Assembly: GCA_965247265.1 (NCBI GenBank)
Contig: OZ252002.1
Coordinates: forward strand, 1,488,001 to 1,552,000
DNA length: 64,000 nt
Reading direction: 5' to 3'
DNA from: G965247265 sp965247265
GTDB taxonomy: Bacteria > Pseudomonadota > Gammaproteobacteria > UBA4575
Position numbers and translations under genes: made by a program. The number at the start of each line of letters is the position of its first letter. The first letter of the stretch is position 1. The notes beneath the pieces are model-generated. The model saw only the letters and a program-made list of their open reading frames with translations, was not told the origin of the DNA and did no database searches. Positions 53,266-63,261 of the stretch are shown in pieces.

Positions 53266-54341
53266 ACTTAAAATCTCTTACTGTAGTCATCATAGCAGTG
53301 GCTGTTGGGTTCATTGCTTACCATGTAGGAACAAAACCAAATTCAGGACCAGATGGAGTAAATTCACAGTTACTTCCAGGTCTGTCTAAACACCTAAATG
53401 AAGTGAGTAAACTTACTATATTAGGTGCAGATGAAACGTTATTAGCTGCGATAAGTAGATCTGATAAGAACTGGGTTGTTGAGAATCGTGATAACTATAT
53501 TGCAGACATTGCGTTAGTACGAGAGGCATTTAACAACTTGGCTGAAGCAAAATTGATAGAAGCAAAAACGTCTAATACTGAAAATTTCAGTAAATTAGGG
53601 GTGGAAGATATAACTGAACCCACTGCGCAAGGTGTCCAAGTTATCGTTGAAGGTTTGGGCAAAGAAATTAATTTCATTGCTGGTGACAAAGGGAATGCAG
53701 GAGATAACTCTCAATATATTAGGCTATATGGAGATCAACAAAGCTGGCTGATCAACAAAAACTTGGACCTAAAAAAAGATGCTTCGAATTGGTTAAAAAA
53801 AGATCTGCTAGATATACCTCCTGAAAGAATTAAAAGCATCCAGATTAAACATGAAGATCAAACAGTTCTTGATATAGAAAACAAAGGTAGCGAGCAGTTT
53901 GAATTTGTACTTTTAAATGCGTTACCAGAGGGTAAAAAGATATCTGAATCAGAAGTATATCAAGTTGCAAATTCACTTTCTTCATTGCAGCTAATAGATG
54001 TGGCATTAGCAGATAAACTCGATTTTGAAAACGCTCAACATGTGGTAACAACTTTTCAAACTTTTGATGGATTAACGATTAAGGCGGATTCGTATATAAC
54101 AAATGAGCAAGCTTATTCAATGTTGGAAATTGAGTTTAACCTAGACAAGATTGATGAAAGTATAAATCCTGATCAGGATGAAAATAGTGGGTCGGATGCA
54201 GCAGTTCGTTCAGACCCTGAAGCTGCAAAACAATCAGCAAGTAAAATGGGTCCAAAATTAAAAGGTTGGGCATTTGAATTGCCTAGCATTACTCAAGACG
54301 CTTTGATTAAAACGCTAGATAATTTTGCTTTAGATGAGTAG
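53262..54341 (+). CDS. DUF4340 protein
   Basis: 359 residues with a helix at the N-terminus and a beta-rich repeat domain (WVVENRDNYIADIALVREAF; WLINKNLDLKKDASNWLKKD) typical of DUF4340. It always accompanies the Gld-type ABC system. Last gene of the operon; its stop meets the convergent purB. Confidence 0.88.
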   Translation: MNLKSLTVVIIAVAVGFIAYHVGTKPNSGPDGVNSQLLPGLSKHLNEVSKLTILGADETLLAAISRSDKNWVVENRDNYIADIALVREAFNNLAEAKLIEAKTSNTENFSKLGVEDITEPTAQGVQVIVEGLGKEINFIAGDKGNAGDNSQYIRLYGDQQSWLINKNLDLKKDASNWLKKDLLDIPPERIKSIQIKHEDQTVLDIENKGSEQFEFVLLNALPEGKKISESEVYQVANSLSSLQLIDVALADKLDFENAQHVVTTFQTFDGLTIKADSYITNEQAYSMLEIEFNLDKIDESINPDQDENSGSDAAVRSDPEAAKQSASKMGPKLKGWAFELPSITQDALIKTLDNFALDE

Positions 54342-54351
54342 CGTTAGATTT

Positions 54352-55719
54352 TTATGACGATTTAGCTTGTTTGGTAGCAATTCCAATATAGTTCGATGCC
54401 GTCAATGCAAGCAGGTTATTTTTTTCATATTCAGGCAGTTCTAAAGAATTAATAAAGTCCTTAAGTTGGTCATTGTTAATCTCCTGACCACGTGTAAGTT
54501 CCTTTAGTTTTTCATAAGCGCCTGTAACCTTATGCTTGCGTAAAATAGTTTGTATGGGTTCAGCAAGTACTTGGTTATTATTAGCAAGATCTTTCTGTAA
54601 TTGTGGAGTATTAATTTCAATTTTTGATAAGCCTTTGCGCAAAGACTGATAGCCGATTTCACAATGCGCAATTGCAACTCCAAGATTTCTCAAAACAGTT
54701 GAGTCACTTAAATCTCTTTGCCAGCGAGATATAGGCAGTTTTTCTGAAAAATGATGTAATAGTGCATTTGCAATTCCAAAGTTACCCTCAGCATTTTCAA
54801 AATCAATTGGGTTTACCTTGTGAGGCATGGTTGATGACCCAACTTCGCCTTTTACCGTTTTTTGTTTGAAGTATTCAATTGATGTATAGGCCCAAATGTC
54901 TCTGCAGAGATCTATTAATATAGTATTTATTCTACTCAATGCATCACTATATTCCGCAATATAATCATGAGGTTCAATCTGGGTAGTAAAGGGGTTGTTG
55001 TGTAACCCCATTGAAACAATTAAATTATTTGAAATGCATTCCCAGTCAACATTGGGATAAGCAACAAAATGTGCATTGTAATTTCCCACTGCGCCATTTA
55101 TTTTTCCAAGTAATTTGATTTTTAGGAATGTGTTAAATTGATTTTGTAAACGTCCATGTACATTAGCAAATTCTTTGCCAATTGTTGTGGGTGAAGCAGG
55201 CTGTCCATGTGTACGCGCTAGCATAGATTCGTCTGCTAATTGATGCGCAAAAGTTTTTAAATCTTCAAGAATTATTGTGAGGCTATGTGCTACCACATCA
55301 TTTCGCAAATCACGAAGCATAAGTGCGTAGGAAAGGTTGTTTATATCTTCAGATGTGCAAGCGAAATGAAAAAATTCTGAAATATCTACTAATTCATCGT
55401 TTGAGGATACTTTATCTTTAAGGTAATACTCTACAGCTTTTACATCATGGTTAGTTGTGGCCTCAATATCTTTTACTTTTTGTGCTTCAGAAGGTGAAAA
55501 GTTTTCAATAATTTCATCTAAAATATTTATGGCTGAAGTAGATAAAGCAGACACTTCGCTAATCTCAGAGTTATTTGCAAGCGTTTTTAGCCACTCAATT
55601 TCGATGATCACACGGTATCTGATGAGTCCAAATTCACTGGCTATATTTTGTAAGGGCTTGGTTTTTTCAGAGTAGCGTCCGTCAACGGGGGAGATGGCTG
55701 TGAGCGGGGTATTCTTCAT
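54352..55719 (-). CDS. purB: Adenylosuccinate lyase
   Basis: 455 residues. The superfamily signature GSSTMPHKVNPIDFE with the catalytic serine loop, TSEDINN and ARTHGQPASPTT are present. Catalyses two steps of purine synthesis. Monocistronic, divergent from fumC. Confidence 0.96.
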   Translation of the reverse strand: MKNTPLTAISPVDGRYSEKTKPLQNIASEFGLIRYRVIIEIEWLKTLANNSEISEVSALSTSAINILDEIIENFSPSEAQKVKDIEATTNHDVKAVEYYLKDKVSSNDELVDISEFFHFACTSEDINNLSYALMLRDLRNDVVAHSLTIILEDLKTFAHQLADESMLARTHGQPASPTTIGKEFANVHGRLQNQFNTFLKIKLLGKINGAVGNYNAHFVAYPNVDWECISNNLIVSMGLHNNPFTTQIEPHDYIAEYSDALSRINTILIDLCRDIWAYTSIEYFKQKTVKGEVGSSTMPHKVNPIDFENAEGNFGIANALLHHFSEKLPISRWQRDLSDSTVLRNLGVAIAHCEIGYQSLRKGLSKIEINTPQLQKDLANNNQVLAEPIQTILRKHKVTGAYEKLKELTRGQEINNDQLKDFINSLELPEYEKNNLLALTASNYIGIATKQAKSS

Positions 55720-55851
55720 TCAAGTAGCTCGTAAATCCATTAGTAAGCGGTACAATTAGTCATTATACTACAGCACCCTATCAGCGGGCTTAATAATTAG
55801 GCTGATAACAATAAACATCTTTCCTGTCTAAACCTATAACCGAGATAAATT

Positions 55852-57243
55852 ATGAGCGATTCAAACTATCGTATTGAAAAAGACAGCATGGGCGAATTAA
55901 AAGTGCCTGCTGATGCACTATATGGTGCTCAAACACAACGCGCCGTTGAAAATTTCCCCATTAGTGGTTTGGTAATGCCGCGACAGTTTATTCGCGCTCT
56001 AGGGCTTATTAAAGCCGCCTGTGCAAGTGCAAATTCTCAGTTAGGGCTTATGCCAAATGATATCGAATTGGTGGTTAAACAGGCCTCGATATCGGTTGCA
56101 AACGGTGAATACGATAGCCATTTTCCGCTCGATATTTTTCAAACTGGCTCTGGAACAAGCACTAACATGAATGCTAATGAAGTGATTGCGCATCTTGCAA
56201 GTTCCTTAAGCGATACCAATGTTCATCCAAACGATCATGTGAATATGAGCCAGAGTTCAAATGATGTAATACCAACTGCAATTCATGTGAGTTCATGTTT
56301 GTATATTGAGGAAGAACTCAAACCCGCTTTACAGTATCTTTTCGATACTTTGTGTAATAAGGCAAAGCAAAATGATAAGCATGTAAAGAATGGACGCACG
56401 CACCTGATGGATGCAATGCCCGTGACATTAGGACAAGAATTAGGTTCATGGGCGCAACAGATTAACTATGGACGACAAAGACTTGATCACTCATTGATTA
56501 GATTGCGACAGCTTGCACAGGGTGGTACGGCCGTAGGAAGTGGCATTAATGCGGATGAAAAGTTTGGTTCACTCGTTGCAAAAGAACTAGCCACAATTAC
56601 AAAATTTCCATTTGAATCTAAACTCAACAAGTTTGAAGGTTTGAGTAGTCAAGATGCTGCTGTTGAGATGAGCGGGCAATTGAAAACATTAGCAGTAAGT
56701 CTTACTAAAATAGCGAATGATTTAAGGTGGATGAATTCAGGCCCATTAGCTGGATTAGGAGAAATTGCATTACCCGCATTACAACCAGGTAGTAGCATTA
56801 TGCCGGGGAAAGTTAATCCTGTAATACCCGAAGCTGTTGCGATGGTATGTGCGCAAGTGATAGGAAATGACACAACCATAACAATTGCAGGGCAAGCAGG
56901 AAATTTTCAATTAAACGTAATGTTACCCGTAATTGCTTTTAATTTATTACAAAGTATTGAGTTATTGGCTAATTCATCTAAAGTTTTGGCAGATAAAGCC
57001 ATTAAAGATTTCACCGTTAACCAGGAAACGCTGGAAAATGCATTGGCTAAAAACCCAATTCTTGTAACTGCGATGAATCGCGTAATAGGTTATGAGAAGG
57101 GTGCGGCAATTGCTAAAGAAGCTTATTCATCTGGAAGGCCAATCTTGGACGTTGCAAAAGAGATGACTGATCTAAGTGAAGAACAGTTGAAAAATTTTCT
57201 TGATCCAGCAAAGCTTACTCAAGGTGGGATACAAGAAGCCTAG
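55852..57243 (+). CDS. fumC: Class II fumarate hydratase
   Basis: 463 residues. GSSIMPGKVNPVIPE, QTGSGTSTNMNANEV, GRTHLMDAMPVTLGQE are the family motifs. Iron-independent fumarase of the TCA cycle, cytoplasmic. It belongs to the same superfamily as the divergent purB. Confidence 0.96.
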   Translation: MSDSNYRIEKDSMGELKVPADALYGAQTQRAVENFPISGLVMPRQFIRALGLIKAACASANSQLGLMPNDIELVVKQASISVANGEYDSHFPLDIFQTGSGTSTNMNANEVIAHLASSLSDTNVHPNDHVNMSQSSNDVIPTAIHVSSCLYIEEELKPALQYLFDTLCNKAKQNDKHVKNGRTHLMDAMPVTLGQELGSWAQQINYGRQRLDHSLIRLRQLAQGGTAVGSGINADEKFGSLVAKELATITKFPFESKLNKFEGLSSQDAAVEMSGQLKTLAVSLTKIANDLRWMNSGPLAGLGEIALPALQPGSSIMPGKVNPVIPEAVAMVCAQVIGNDTTITIAGQAGNFQLNVMLPVIAFNLLQSIELLANSSKVLADKAIKDFTVNQETLENALAKNPILVTAMNRVIGYEKGAAIAKEAYSSGRPILDVAKEMTDLSEEQLKNFLDPAKLTQGGIQEA

Positions 57244-57282
57244 ATAGATGGCACTTTTATTCCATTTTTATGGTTTGTAAAC

Positions 57283-58920
57283 ATGACAATTAGCAACTGG
57301 CAAGCTGGCATATTGTTAGCCGCAGTTATGCTTTCAATTGGACTTATTTTATATTCGTTATATAACTTACGCCGCTTATACACGCTTCGAGGTTCTAGGG
57401 TTTATATAAAGTGGTTATCCATTTTAAGTATTTCTCTAGTTATCATCTATATATATTATCTTTACTTTTTGCTAACGAGCTCAATTGATAACGCACATAC
57501 AATTTTTGCATTTGCCTATTTAATCTCTGCATCGTTTATTTGGTTGATCACCGAAGTTGCGTACTCCATTGCTGTTGATTTAACAAAATCTGCGGCTGTT
57601 GAGTATTATTATGCAACGCATGATGATCTAACAGGGTTGCCAAATTTAACGTTTTTCAATGAACAACTAGAGTCAGTGTTAAACGATGCTGCACAGAAAT
57701 CATATGAAGTCGCTTTACTAATTGTTGATCTTGATCGATTTCAAGTAATTAATGAGACTATTGGATATTTTGGTGGCAATGTTATGTTACAAGAAGTATC
57801 TCAACGGATTCAACGATCACTTAGAAAAACAGATTTGATTGCAAGATTAGGAGGAGATGAATTTGCCGTACTAATCAATCCCGTCGTTGCGCGTGGTCAT
57901 ATACATACAATCTCAAATAATATTGCCACATCAGTACAAGAACCACTTGCAGTTGATAATCAGCCAACAGATATTGGTGTCTCAATTGGCGTTTCATTGT
58001 ATCCGCAGCACGCAAGTAATAGTTTGGAATTGATTGAATCAGCCAGAGCAGCCATGTTGTTCTCAAAAAGCTCAGGTACTTCAGTGCAATTTTATGATCC
58101 GGAAAATATAAAATTTGCAACTGAAGATATTCATATAATTGGCTTGTTGCAGCGTGGAGTCCAAAATCAACAGCTATCAATTTTGTATCAACCGCAAATA
58201 AGCTTAAGTGACATGCGCCTTAAATCGGTAGAGGCGCTGATTCGTTGGGATCATCCAAAGTATGGAATGCTAGACCCAAGTCATTTCATTCCTTATGCAG
58301 AACGGGCTGGCCTTATTTTTGAAATTAATCTTTGGCTCATTGATGAAATATTTAGCATATTAATTAGATGGGAAGAACAAAATCTATCATTGCCTATTGC
58401 AATGAACTTAACTGTAAAAGGATTTTTAAGTTTAGAATTTCAACAAAAATTAGATGCATTACTCAAAGCTCACCCGTGGGCTGGTATGTTACTGAAAATC
58501 GAGCTAACAGAAACATCAATACTAAATGATGAAAAGGAAGCTTCTGCGTGCATTAGAAAGTTTCAAAATCAAGGTTTAAGGTTCAGTTTAGATGATTATG
58601 GAACACAGCATGCATCGTTGGAGTACTTGAAAAAATTACCCTTTGATGAGTTGAAAGTAGATCGATCATTCATGATTAAAGCGGTGAGTGATAATGAAAG
58701 TAAAGCTATTGTTTTACATGCCATTGACATTGCAGAACAATTGAAGCTATCCATTACTGCTGAGGGGGTAGAGAACAGTGAGGTGTTAGAATTTGCTGAA
58801 CAATGTGAATTTGACTTAGTTCAAGGTTATTATTTTAGTGCTGCAATTTCTGCTCAAAAAATAGCAGAATATGTAAAACTAAATGGCATGAATGCCGAGC
58901 AATTTCTTAAATCTAGCTAA
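57283..58920 (+). CDS. GGDEF-EAL cyclic-di-GMP protein
   Basis: 545 residues. Three helices up to residue 88, GGDEF domain with intact GGDEF at 190-194 and the RxxD inhibition motif (RKTD) at 181-184, then an EAL domain with E-A-L at 317-319, the DDYGTQHASLEYL loop and AEGVEN. Both cyclase and phosphodiesterase residues are kept, so bifunctional or switchable activity is possible. It overlaps the convergent EamA gene by 8 bases. Confidence 0.92.
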   Translation: MTISNWQAGILLAAVMLSIGLILYSLYNLRRLYTLRGSRVYIKWLSILSISLVIIYIYYLYFLLTSSIDNAHTIFAFAYLISASFIWLITEVAYSIAVDLTKSAAVEYYYATHDDLTGLPNLTFFNEQLESVLNDAAQKSYEVALLIVDLDRFQVINETIGYFGGNVMLQEVSQRIQRSLRKTDLIARLGGDEFAVLINPVVARGHIHTISNNIATSVQEPLAVDNQPTDIGVSIGVSLYPQHASNSLELIESARAAMLFSKSSGTSVQFYDPENIKFATEDIHIIGLLQRGVQNQQLSILYQPQISLSDMRLKSVEALIRWDHPKYGMLDPSHFIPYAERAGLIFEINLWLIDEIFSILIRWEEQNLSLPIAMNLTVKGFLSLEFQQKLDALLKAHPWAGMLLKIELTETSILNDEKEASACIRKFQNQGLRFSLDDYGTQHASLEYLKKLPFDELKVDRSFMIKAVSDNESKAIVLHAIDIAEQLKLSITAEGVENSEVLEFAEQCEFDLVQGYYFSAAISAQKIAEYVKLNGMNAEQFLKSS

Positions 58921-59803
58921 GTTCTTCGGATAACGATGGTTTTGACTTAATATGTCGATTTTGTTTTTCTCGGAATATTAATATTCCAGAAAATATTATT
59001 AAACATGCGCCCGTTATTGTGATAAGCGTCAACGTCTCATTCCAAAACCACCAGCCAATTAAACTTGCAAAAACAATCGAGACATAAGTGAAAGGACCCA
59101 CTCGACTAGCAGGTGCAAGAGTATAAGCACGTGTGAGAAATAATTGCCCTATTGTCCCAACAATTCCTAGAAGCAAAAGCAGTAGCCATTCATGGTTGGT
59201 TGGTGTGATCCAAGAGTTGAGCAAAGGGATGGAGGAAATTATCAGGCTGATTGCTGCAAAGTAAAATACAATTCTGCTTGTTGGTTCTGTATCAGACATT
59301 CGTCGTATTGAAACCTTAGCAAAAGCAGCTAATGCGCCACCCAATATCCCTACTAAAGACGCTAATTGGATTTCTCCTGTTGGCTTTAAAACAAGAATAA
59401 CACCGAAAAATCCGACTAAAATTGCAAGTATCGTACGTGTTGAGATAATCTCGCTGATCCAAATAAATGCAAAAATAGGAATAAATAAAGGTGCGCTAAT
59501 TTTTAATAACATTGCATCAGCAAGTGGAAGTTTAGCAAGCGCATAAAAAAAGCAATACATCGCTGAGATCCCTGCAAGCGATCGCAATAAATGTAGATGA
59601 ATAACGTTGGTTTTAATTGAGCTTACACCAATTTTTACTAATATTGGTGCAAGCGCCATAAGGCCAAATAAATTACGGAAAAAAACAAGGTTTTGGCTAG
59701 GCATAGTCTCAGCGAGTAATTTAACTAAAGAACCCATGCTTACAAAACAAAGTTCGCCAAGTAATATGCAAATACTGCCAAGCACAATGTTATTGTTACG
59801 CAT
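58913..59803 (-). CDS. EamA/DMT-superfamily transporter
   Basis: 296 residues, about ten helices as two five-helix repeats (GELCFVSMGSLVKLLAE; PLADAMLLKISAPLFIPIFA; GTIGQLFLTRAYTLAPASRV). Substrate cannot be told from sequence. Next to acnA on the same strand. Confidence 0.85.
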   Translation of the reverse strand: MRNNNIVLGSICILLGELCFVSMGSLVKLLAETMPSQNLVFFRNLFGLMALAPILVKIGVSSIKTNVIHLHLLRSLAGISAMYCFFYALAKLPLADAMLLKISAPLFIPIFAFIWISEIISTRTILAILVGFFGVILVLKPTGEIQLASLVGILGGALAAFAKVSIRRMSDTEPTSRIVFYFAAISLIISSIPLLNSWITPTNHEWLLLLLLGIVGTIGQLFLTRAYTLAPASRVGPFTYVSIVFASLIGWWFWNETLTLITITGACLIIFSGILIFREKQNRHIKSKPSLSEELS

Positions 59804-59865
59804 TGTGAAAATGTTCTAGCAACCTTGTTACAAGAACGTTGCAGCAGGGTGTAAAATGCTTTGAA

Positions 59866-62526
59866 CTATGCAGCTAATTGCCTTAGCACGTAGTGCAGTA
59901 TGCCTCCATTCTGGTAGTACTCAACCTCCTGTGGAGTATCAATCCGTACAATTACTTCAAATGTTTTTCCACTACTGTCTTCACTATTAGCAGTAATCGT
60001 CACTGCTTTAGCAGCGCCGTTTTGTAAACCAGTTATGCTAAACGTTTCATTTCCACTTAATCCCAGTGACTCTGCATTGTCACCTGAACGATATTGGAGT
60101 GGTAAAATACCCATACCAACCAGATTTGATCGATGTATACGTTCGTAGCTCTCAGCAATGATTGCACTCACTCCTAATAATCGAGGTCCTTTTGCAGCCC
60201 AGTCTCTTGATGAGCCTGAACCATACTCTTTGCCAGCAAGAATGATGGTAGATACATTTTCATTTTTATAGCGCATTGCCGCATCATAAATAGAAGTTTG
60301 TGCACCACTTGGCATATGAACAGTAATACCGCCTTCGGTACCAGGTGCAATTTTATTGCGCAAACGAATATTTGCAAATGTACCTCGCATCATGACTTCA
60401 TGATTGCCGCGTCGTGATCCGTATGAATTAAATTCAGCCTGGCTTACATCTTTTTCTTGTAAATATTTTCCTGCAGGACTATCGGGGGCAATTGCGCCAG
60501 CTGGTGAAATATGATCTGTTGTGACTGAATCGCCTAAGTACGCTAATACTCGAGCGTCTTTAATGTCAGTAATATTACCAATTGTTTTGGTCATACCATC
60601 AAAATAGGGTGGGTTGGCAATGTAGGTAGAGTCATCCCAGGCAAATAGTTTGCTCTGATCAGCTTGCAAATTGTTCCAATTACTTTCGCCACTGAATACG
60701 TCATCGTATGAGCGTACATATTGATCAGTTGATAAGTAGTTAGAGACAATATCTATAACTTCTTGTTGGCTAGGCCAAATATCTTTCAAGAAAATAGGAT
60801 TATTTTCTTGGTCATGCGCAAGTGGCTCATTGTATACATCAAAATCCATGCGACCTGCAATAGCATATGCAACAACCAGCGGTGGAGATGCTAGGTAACT
60901 CATACGCACTAACGCGTGCACCCGTCCTTCAAAGTTTCGATTACCTGATAGGACAGAAGTAGTTATTAAATCATTTTCCTTTATCGCATTAGCAACTGGC
61001 TCTGGTAAGGGGCCGGAGTTACCAATACATGTTGTGCACCCATAACCTACGTTATGGAAGCCTAATTTTTCAAGGTCATCCATTACTCCAGCATTTTCTA
61101 AGTACTCGGTAACGACACGTGAACCTGGTGCAAGAGACGTTTTTACCCATGGCTTGACTTTCAGACCAAGATTTACTGCTTTTCTAGCAACTAATCCAGC
61201 TCCTAACATTACACTTGGGTTCGAAGTATTTGTACATGATGTTATTGCCGCAATCACGACGGCACCATCACTTAAAGTTACATTTTCATCATTAATTTCA
61301 ATTTTTGCGCTGCCCTTACTTTGAATATTTCGCTCTTCTTTTAGCGCATGTATATCTCTTTCAAATGCAAGCTTAGAATCGGTTAATGCAATTCGGTCTT
61401 GAGGGCGTTTTGGACCTGCAAGACTAGGTACAACATTTTGAAGATCTAGCTCAATATGTTCGCTGAAGTTTACATCTGTACGTGTAGATTCTCTCCACAT
61501 GCTAGTTGCTTTTGCATAAGCTTCAACTAAAGCAACTTGGTCCTTGTCTCGGCCTGTTAAATTTAAATACCGAATCGTTTCACTGTCGATTGGGAACATC
61601 CCACACGTTGCACCATACTCAGGCGCCATATTTGCAATAGTTGCACGATCTGCAAGGGGCAAGTCATTCAGACCATCACCATAAAATTCAACAAACTTAC
61701 CAACAACTCCATGTTTACGTAACATTTCTACAACGACTAATACAAGATCAGTAGCTGTTGCACCTTCTGGTAATTTGCCATTGAGTTTGAATCCAACAAC
61801 TTTTGGAATTAACATTGAAATTGGTTGGCCTAACATTGATGCTTCAGCCTCGATGCCGCCAACACCCCAACCCAATACGCCTACTCCATTAATCATTGTT
61901 GTGTGTGAGTCTGTACCTACGACAGTATCTGGGTAGGCTTGTTTTGACTCTATGCCATCGTTTGAAAATACAACACGTGCTAAATATTCAAGATTGACTT
62001 GATGCACAATACCGGTATCGGGCGGGACAACTTTAAAATTCGAGAATGCATTTTGTCCCCATTTCAAAAAATTGTAGCGTTCTTTGTTACGATTAAATTC
62101 AAGTGCGGCGTTTAGGTCAAACGCTTTATCGGAACCAAAATAATCTACTTGCACAGAATGATCAATGACAAGTTCTGCAGGTTGCAAAGGATTAATTTTA
62201 TCTGGGTTACCACCAAGCGCTTTCATTGCATCTCGCATTGCAGCCAAATCAACGACTGCAGGTACACCCGTAAAATCTTGCATGAGCACTCGAGCTGGGC
62301 GGAATGCAATTTCCTGATGCGGTTCAGCTTTTGCATCCCAATTTAGTAATGCCTCAATATCATTTTCTGTAACAGTGTTGCTATCTTCATAGCGTAGTAA
62401 ATTCTCAAGCAGAATTTTTAATGAATAGGGTAAGTGATCAGCTTTTGGTAATTTGCTGACGTCAAATATTTCGTATGAATTGCCGTTCACATCCAAATTG
62501 GTTTTAGTGTCAAAGCTATTGCTCAT
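59866..62526 (-). CDS. acnA: Aconitate hydratase AcnA
   Basis: 886 residues. The 4Fe-4S cysteines are in TSCTNTSNP and GCTTCIGNSG. SDHTTMINGVGVLGWGVGGIE-type text (VGTDSHTTMINGVG) and the C-terminal swivel domain (GKEYGSGSSRDWAAKGPRLL) are present. TCA cycle; in low iron the apoprotein may bind RNA. Normal length. Confidence 0.97.
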   Translation of the reverse strand: MSNSFDTKTNLDVNGNSYEIFDVSKLPKADHLPYSLKILLENLLRYEDSNTVTENDIEALLNWDAKAEPHQEIAFRPARVLMQDFTGVPAVVDLAAMRDAMKALGGNPDKINPLQPAELVIDHSVQVDYFGSDKAFDLNAALEFNRNKERYNFLKWGQNAFSNFKVVPPDTGIVHQVNLEYLARVVFSNDGIESKQAYPDTVVGTDSHTTMINGVGVLGWGVGGIEAEASMLGQPISMLIPKVVGFKLNGKLPEGATATDLVLVVVEMLRKHGVVGKFVEFYGDGLNDLPLADRATIANMAPEYGATCGMFPIDSETIRYLNLTGRDKDQVALVEAYAKATSMWRESTRTDVNFSEHIELDLQNVVPSLAGPKRPQDRIALTDSKLAFERDIHALKEERNIQSKGSAKIEINDENVTLSDGAVVIAAITSCTNTSNPSVMLGAGLVARKAVNLGLKVKPWVKTSLAPGSRVVTEYLENAGVMDDLEKLGFHNVGYGCTTCIGNSGPLPEPVANAIKENDLITTSVLSGNRNFEGRVHALVRMSYLASPPLVVAYAIAGRMDFDVYNEPLAHDQENNPIFLKDIWPSQQEVIDIVSNYLSTDQYVRSYDDVFSGESNWNNLQADQSKLFAWDDSTYIANPPYFDGMTKTIGNITDIKDARVLAYLGDSVTTDHISPAGAIAPDSPAGKYLQEKDVSQAEFNSYGSRRGNHEVMMRGTFANIRLRNKIAPGTEGGITVHMPSGAQTSIYDAAMRYKNENVSTIILAGKEYGSGSSRDWAAKGPRLLGVSAIIAESYERIHRSNLVGMGILPLQYRSGDNAESLGLSGNETFSITGLQNGAAKAVTITANSEDSSGKTFEVIVRIDTPQEVEYYQNGGILHYVLRQLAA

Positions 62527-62630
62527 GCAGACTCCTCATGCATTTAATTTTGGTTTTCCGCAGCGTGTATTCCACAATTATCTGACAATTAAAAATAAAG
62601 AGAAATTGCCTTTAAGTGGTAATTTTGATT

Positions 62631-63254
62631 CTATAGACCTTGTTCTAATGCAGTTATATTCTTAAGAATTGAACTACGTCCAAGTAGCAAAGCCCAACGT
62701 TTTCCTTGTGCTTGCCTCCATAGGAAAATGGCTCGAATACCCGCTAGCAATAATGCACGAATAAGGCTTGCATGTTGATCAACCTTCAAATAAGCGGGAT
62801 TGCCTTGCACAATAATTTTTGGACCTAGTGGGCTAATATGCTCGCGATAAAGTCGGCTTAATTCCTGAGAATATACCTCTAATGATTCTTTTATACCGTT
62901 ATTTTGCGTCTTAATTCGCTCGATCTCGCCGCCTAGTGAGGACATCGATCTGGGTTTGGTTTGTAATTTGTTTTCCAGATACATTAAGCTAATAGCGTAA
63001 TGTGTACGTTCTATAACATGTTTCTCGTTTCGTTTTTCCAAGGTTTCTTTAAGCGATCTAAATCCAAGGGAGAGATTACTAATTGATCCGTAGGCATCGA
63101 CATAATTTTCAGTATCAATTTTTAAAATACTTTCTATTGTAGGTAGCAGACACGAATGTGTGTCATCGCCGTGCCAAGCAATATCCTGTACCAGTGCCAA
63201 CGACTGGTATAAGCCGGCTAGTGCAATGGTTTGGTTTGTAGTAATAGTAAACAT
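62631..63254 (-). CDS. hflD: High frequency lysogenization protein HflD homolog
   Basis: 207 residues, helical. QTIALAGLYQSLALVQDIAW and LLAGIRAIFLWRQAQGKRWA with the L-x-R-x-x-I-L ending are typical of HflD, a membrane-associated protein found next to mnmA in gammaproteobacteria, as here (7 bases downstream). Cellular role unclear. Confidence 0.9.
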   Translation of the reverse strand: MFTITTNQTIALAGLYQSLALVQDIAWHGDDTHSCLLPTIESILKIDTENYVDAYGSISNLSLGFRSLKETLEKRNEKHVIERTHYAISLMYLENKLQTKPRSMSSLGGEIERIKTQNNGIKESLEVYSQELSRLYREHISPLGPKIIVQGNPAYLKVDQHASLIRALLLAGIRAIFLWRQAQGKRWALLLGRSSILKNITALEQGL

Positions 63255-63261
63255 CTAACAA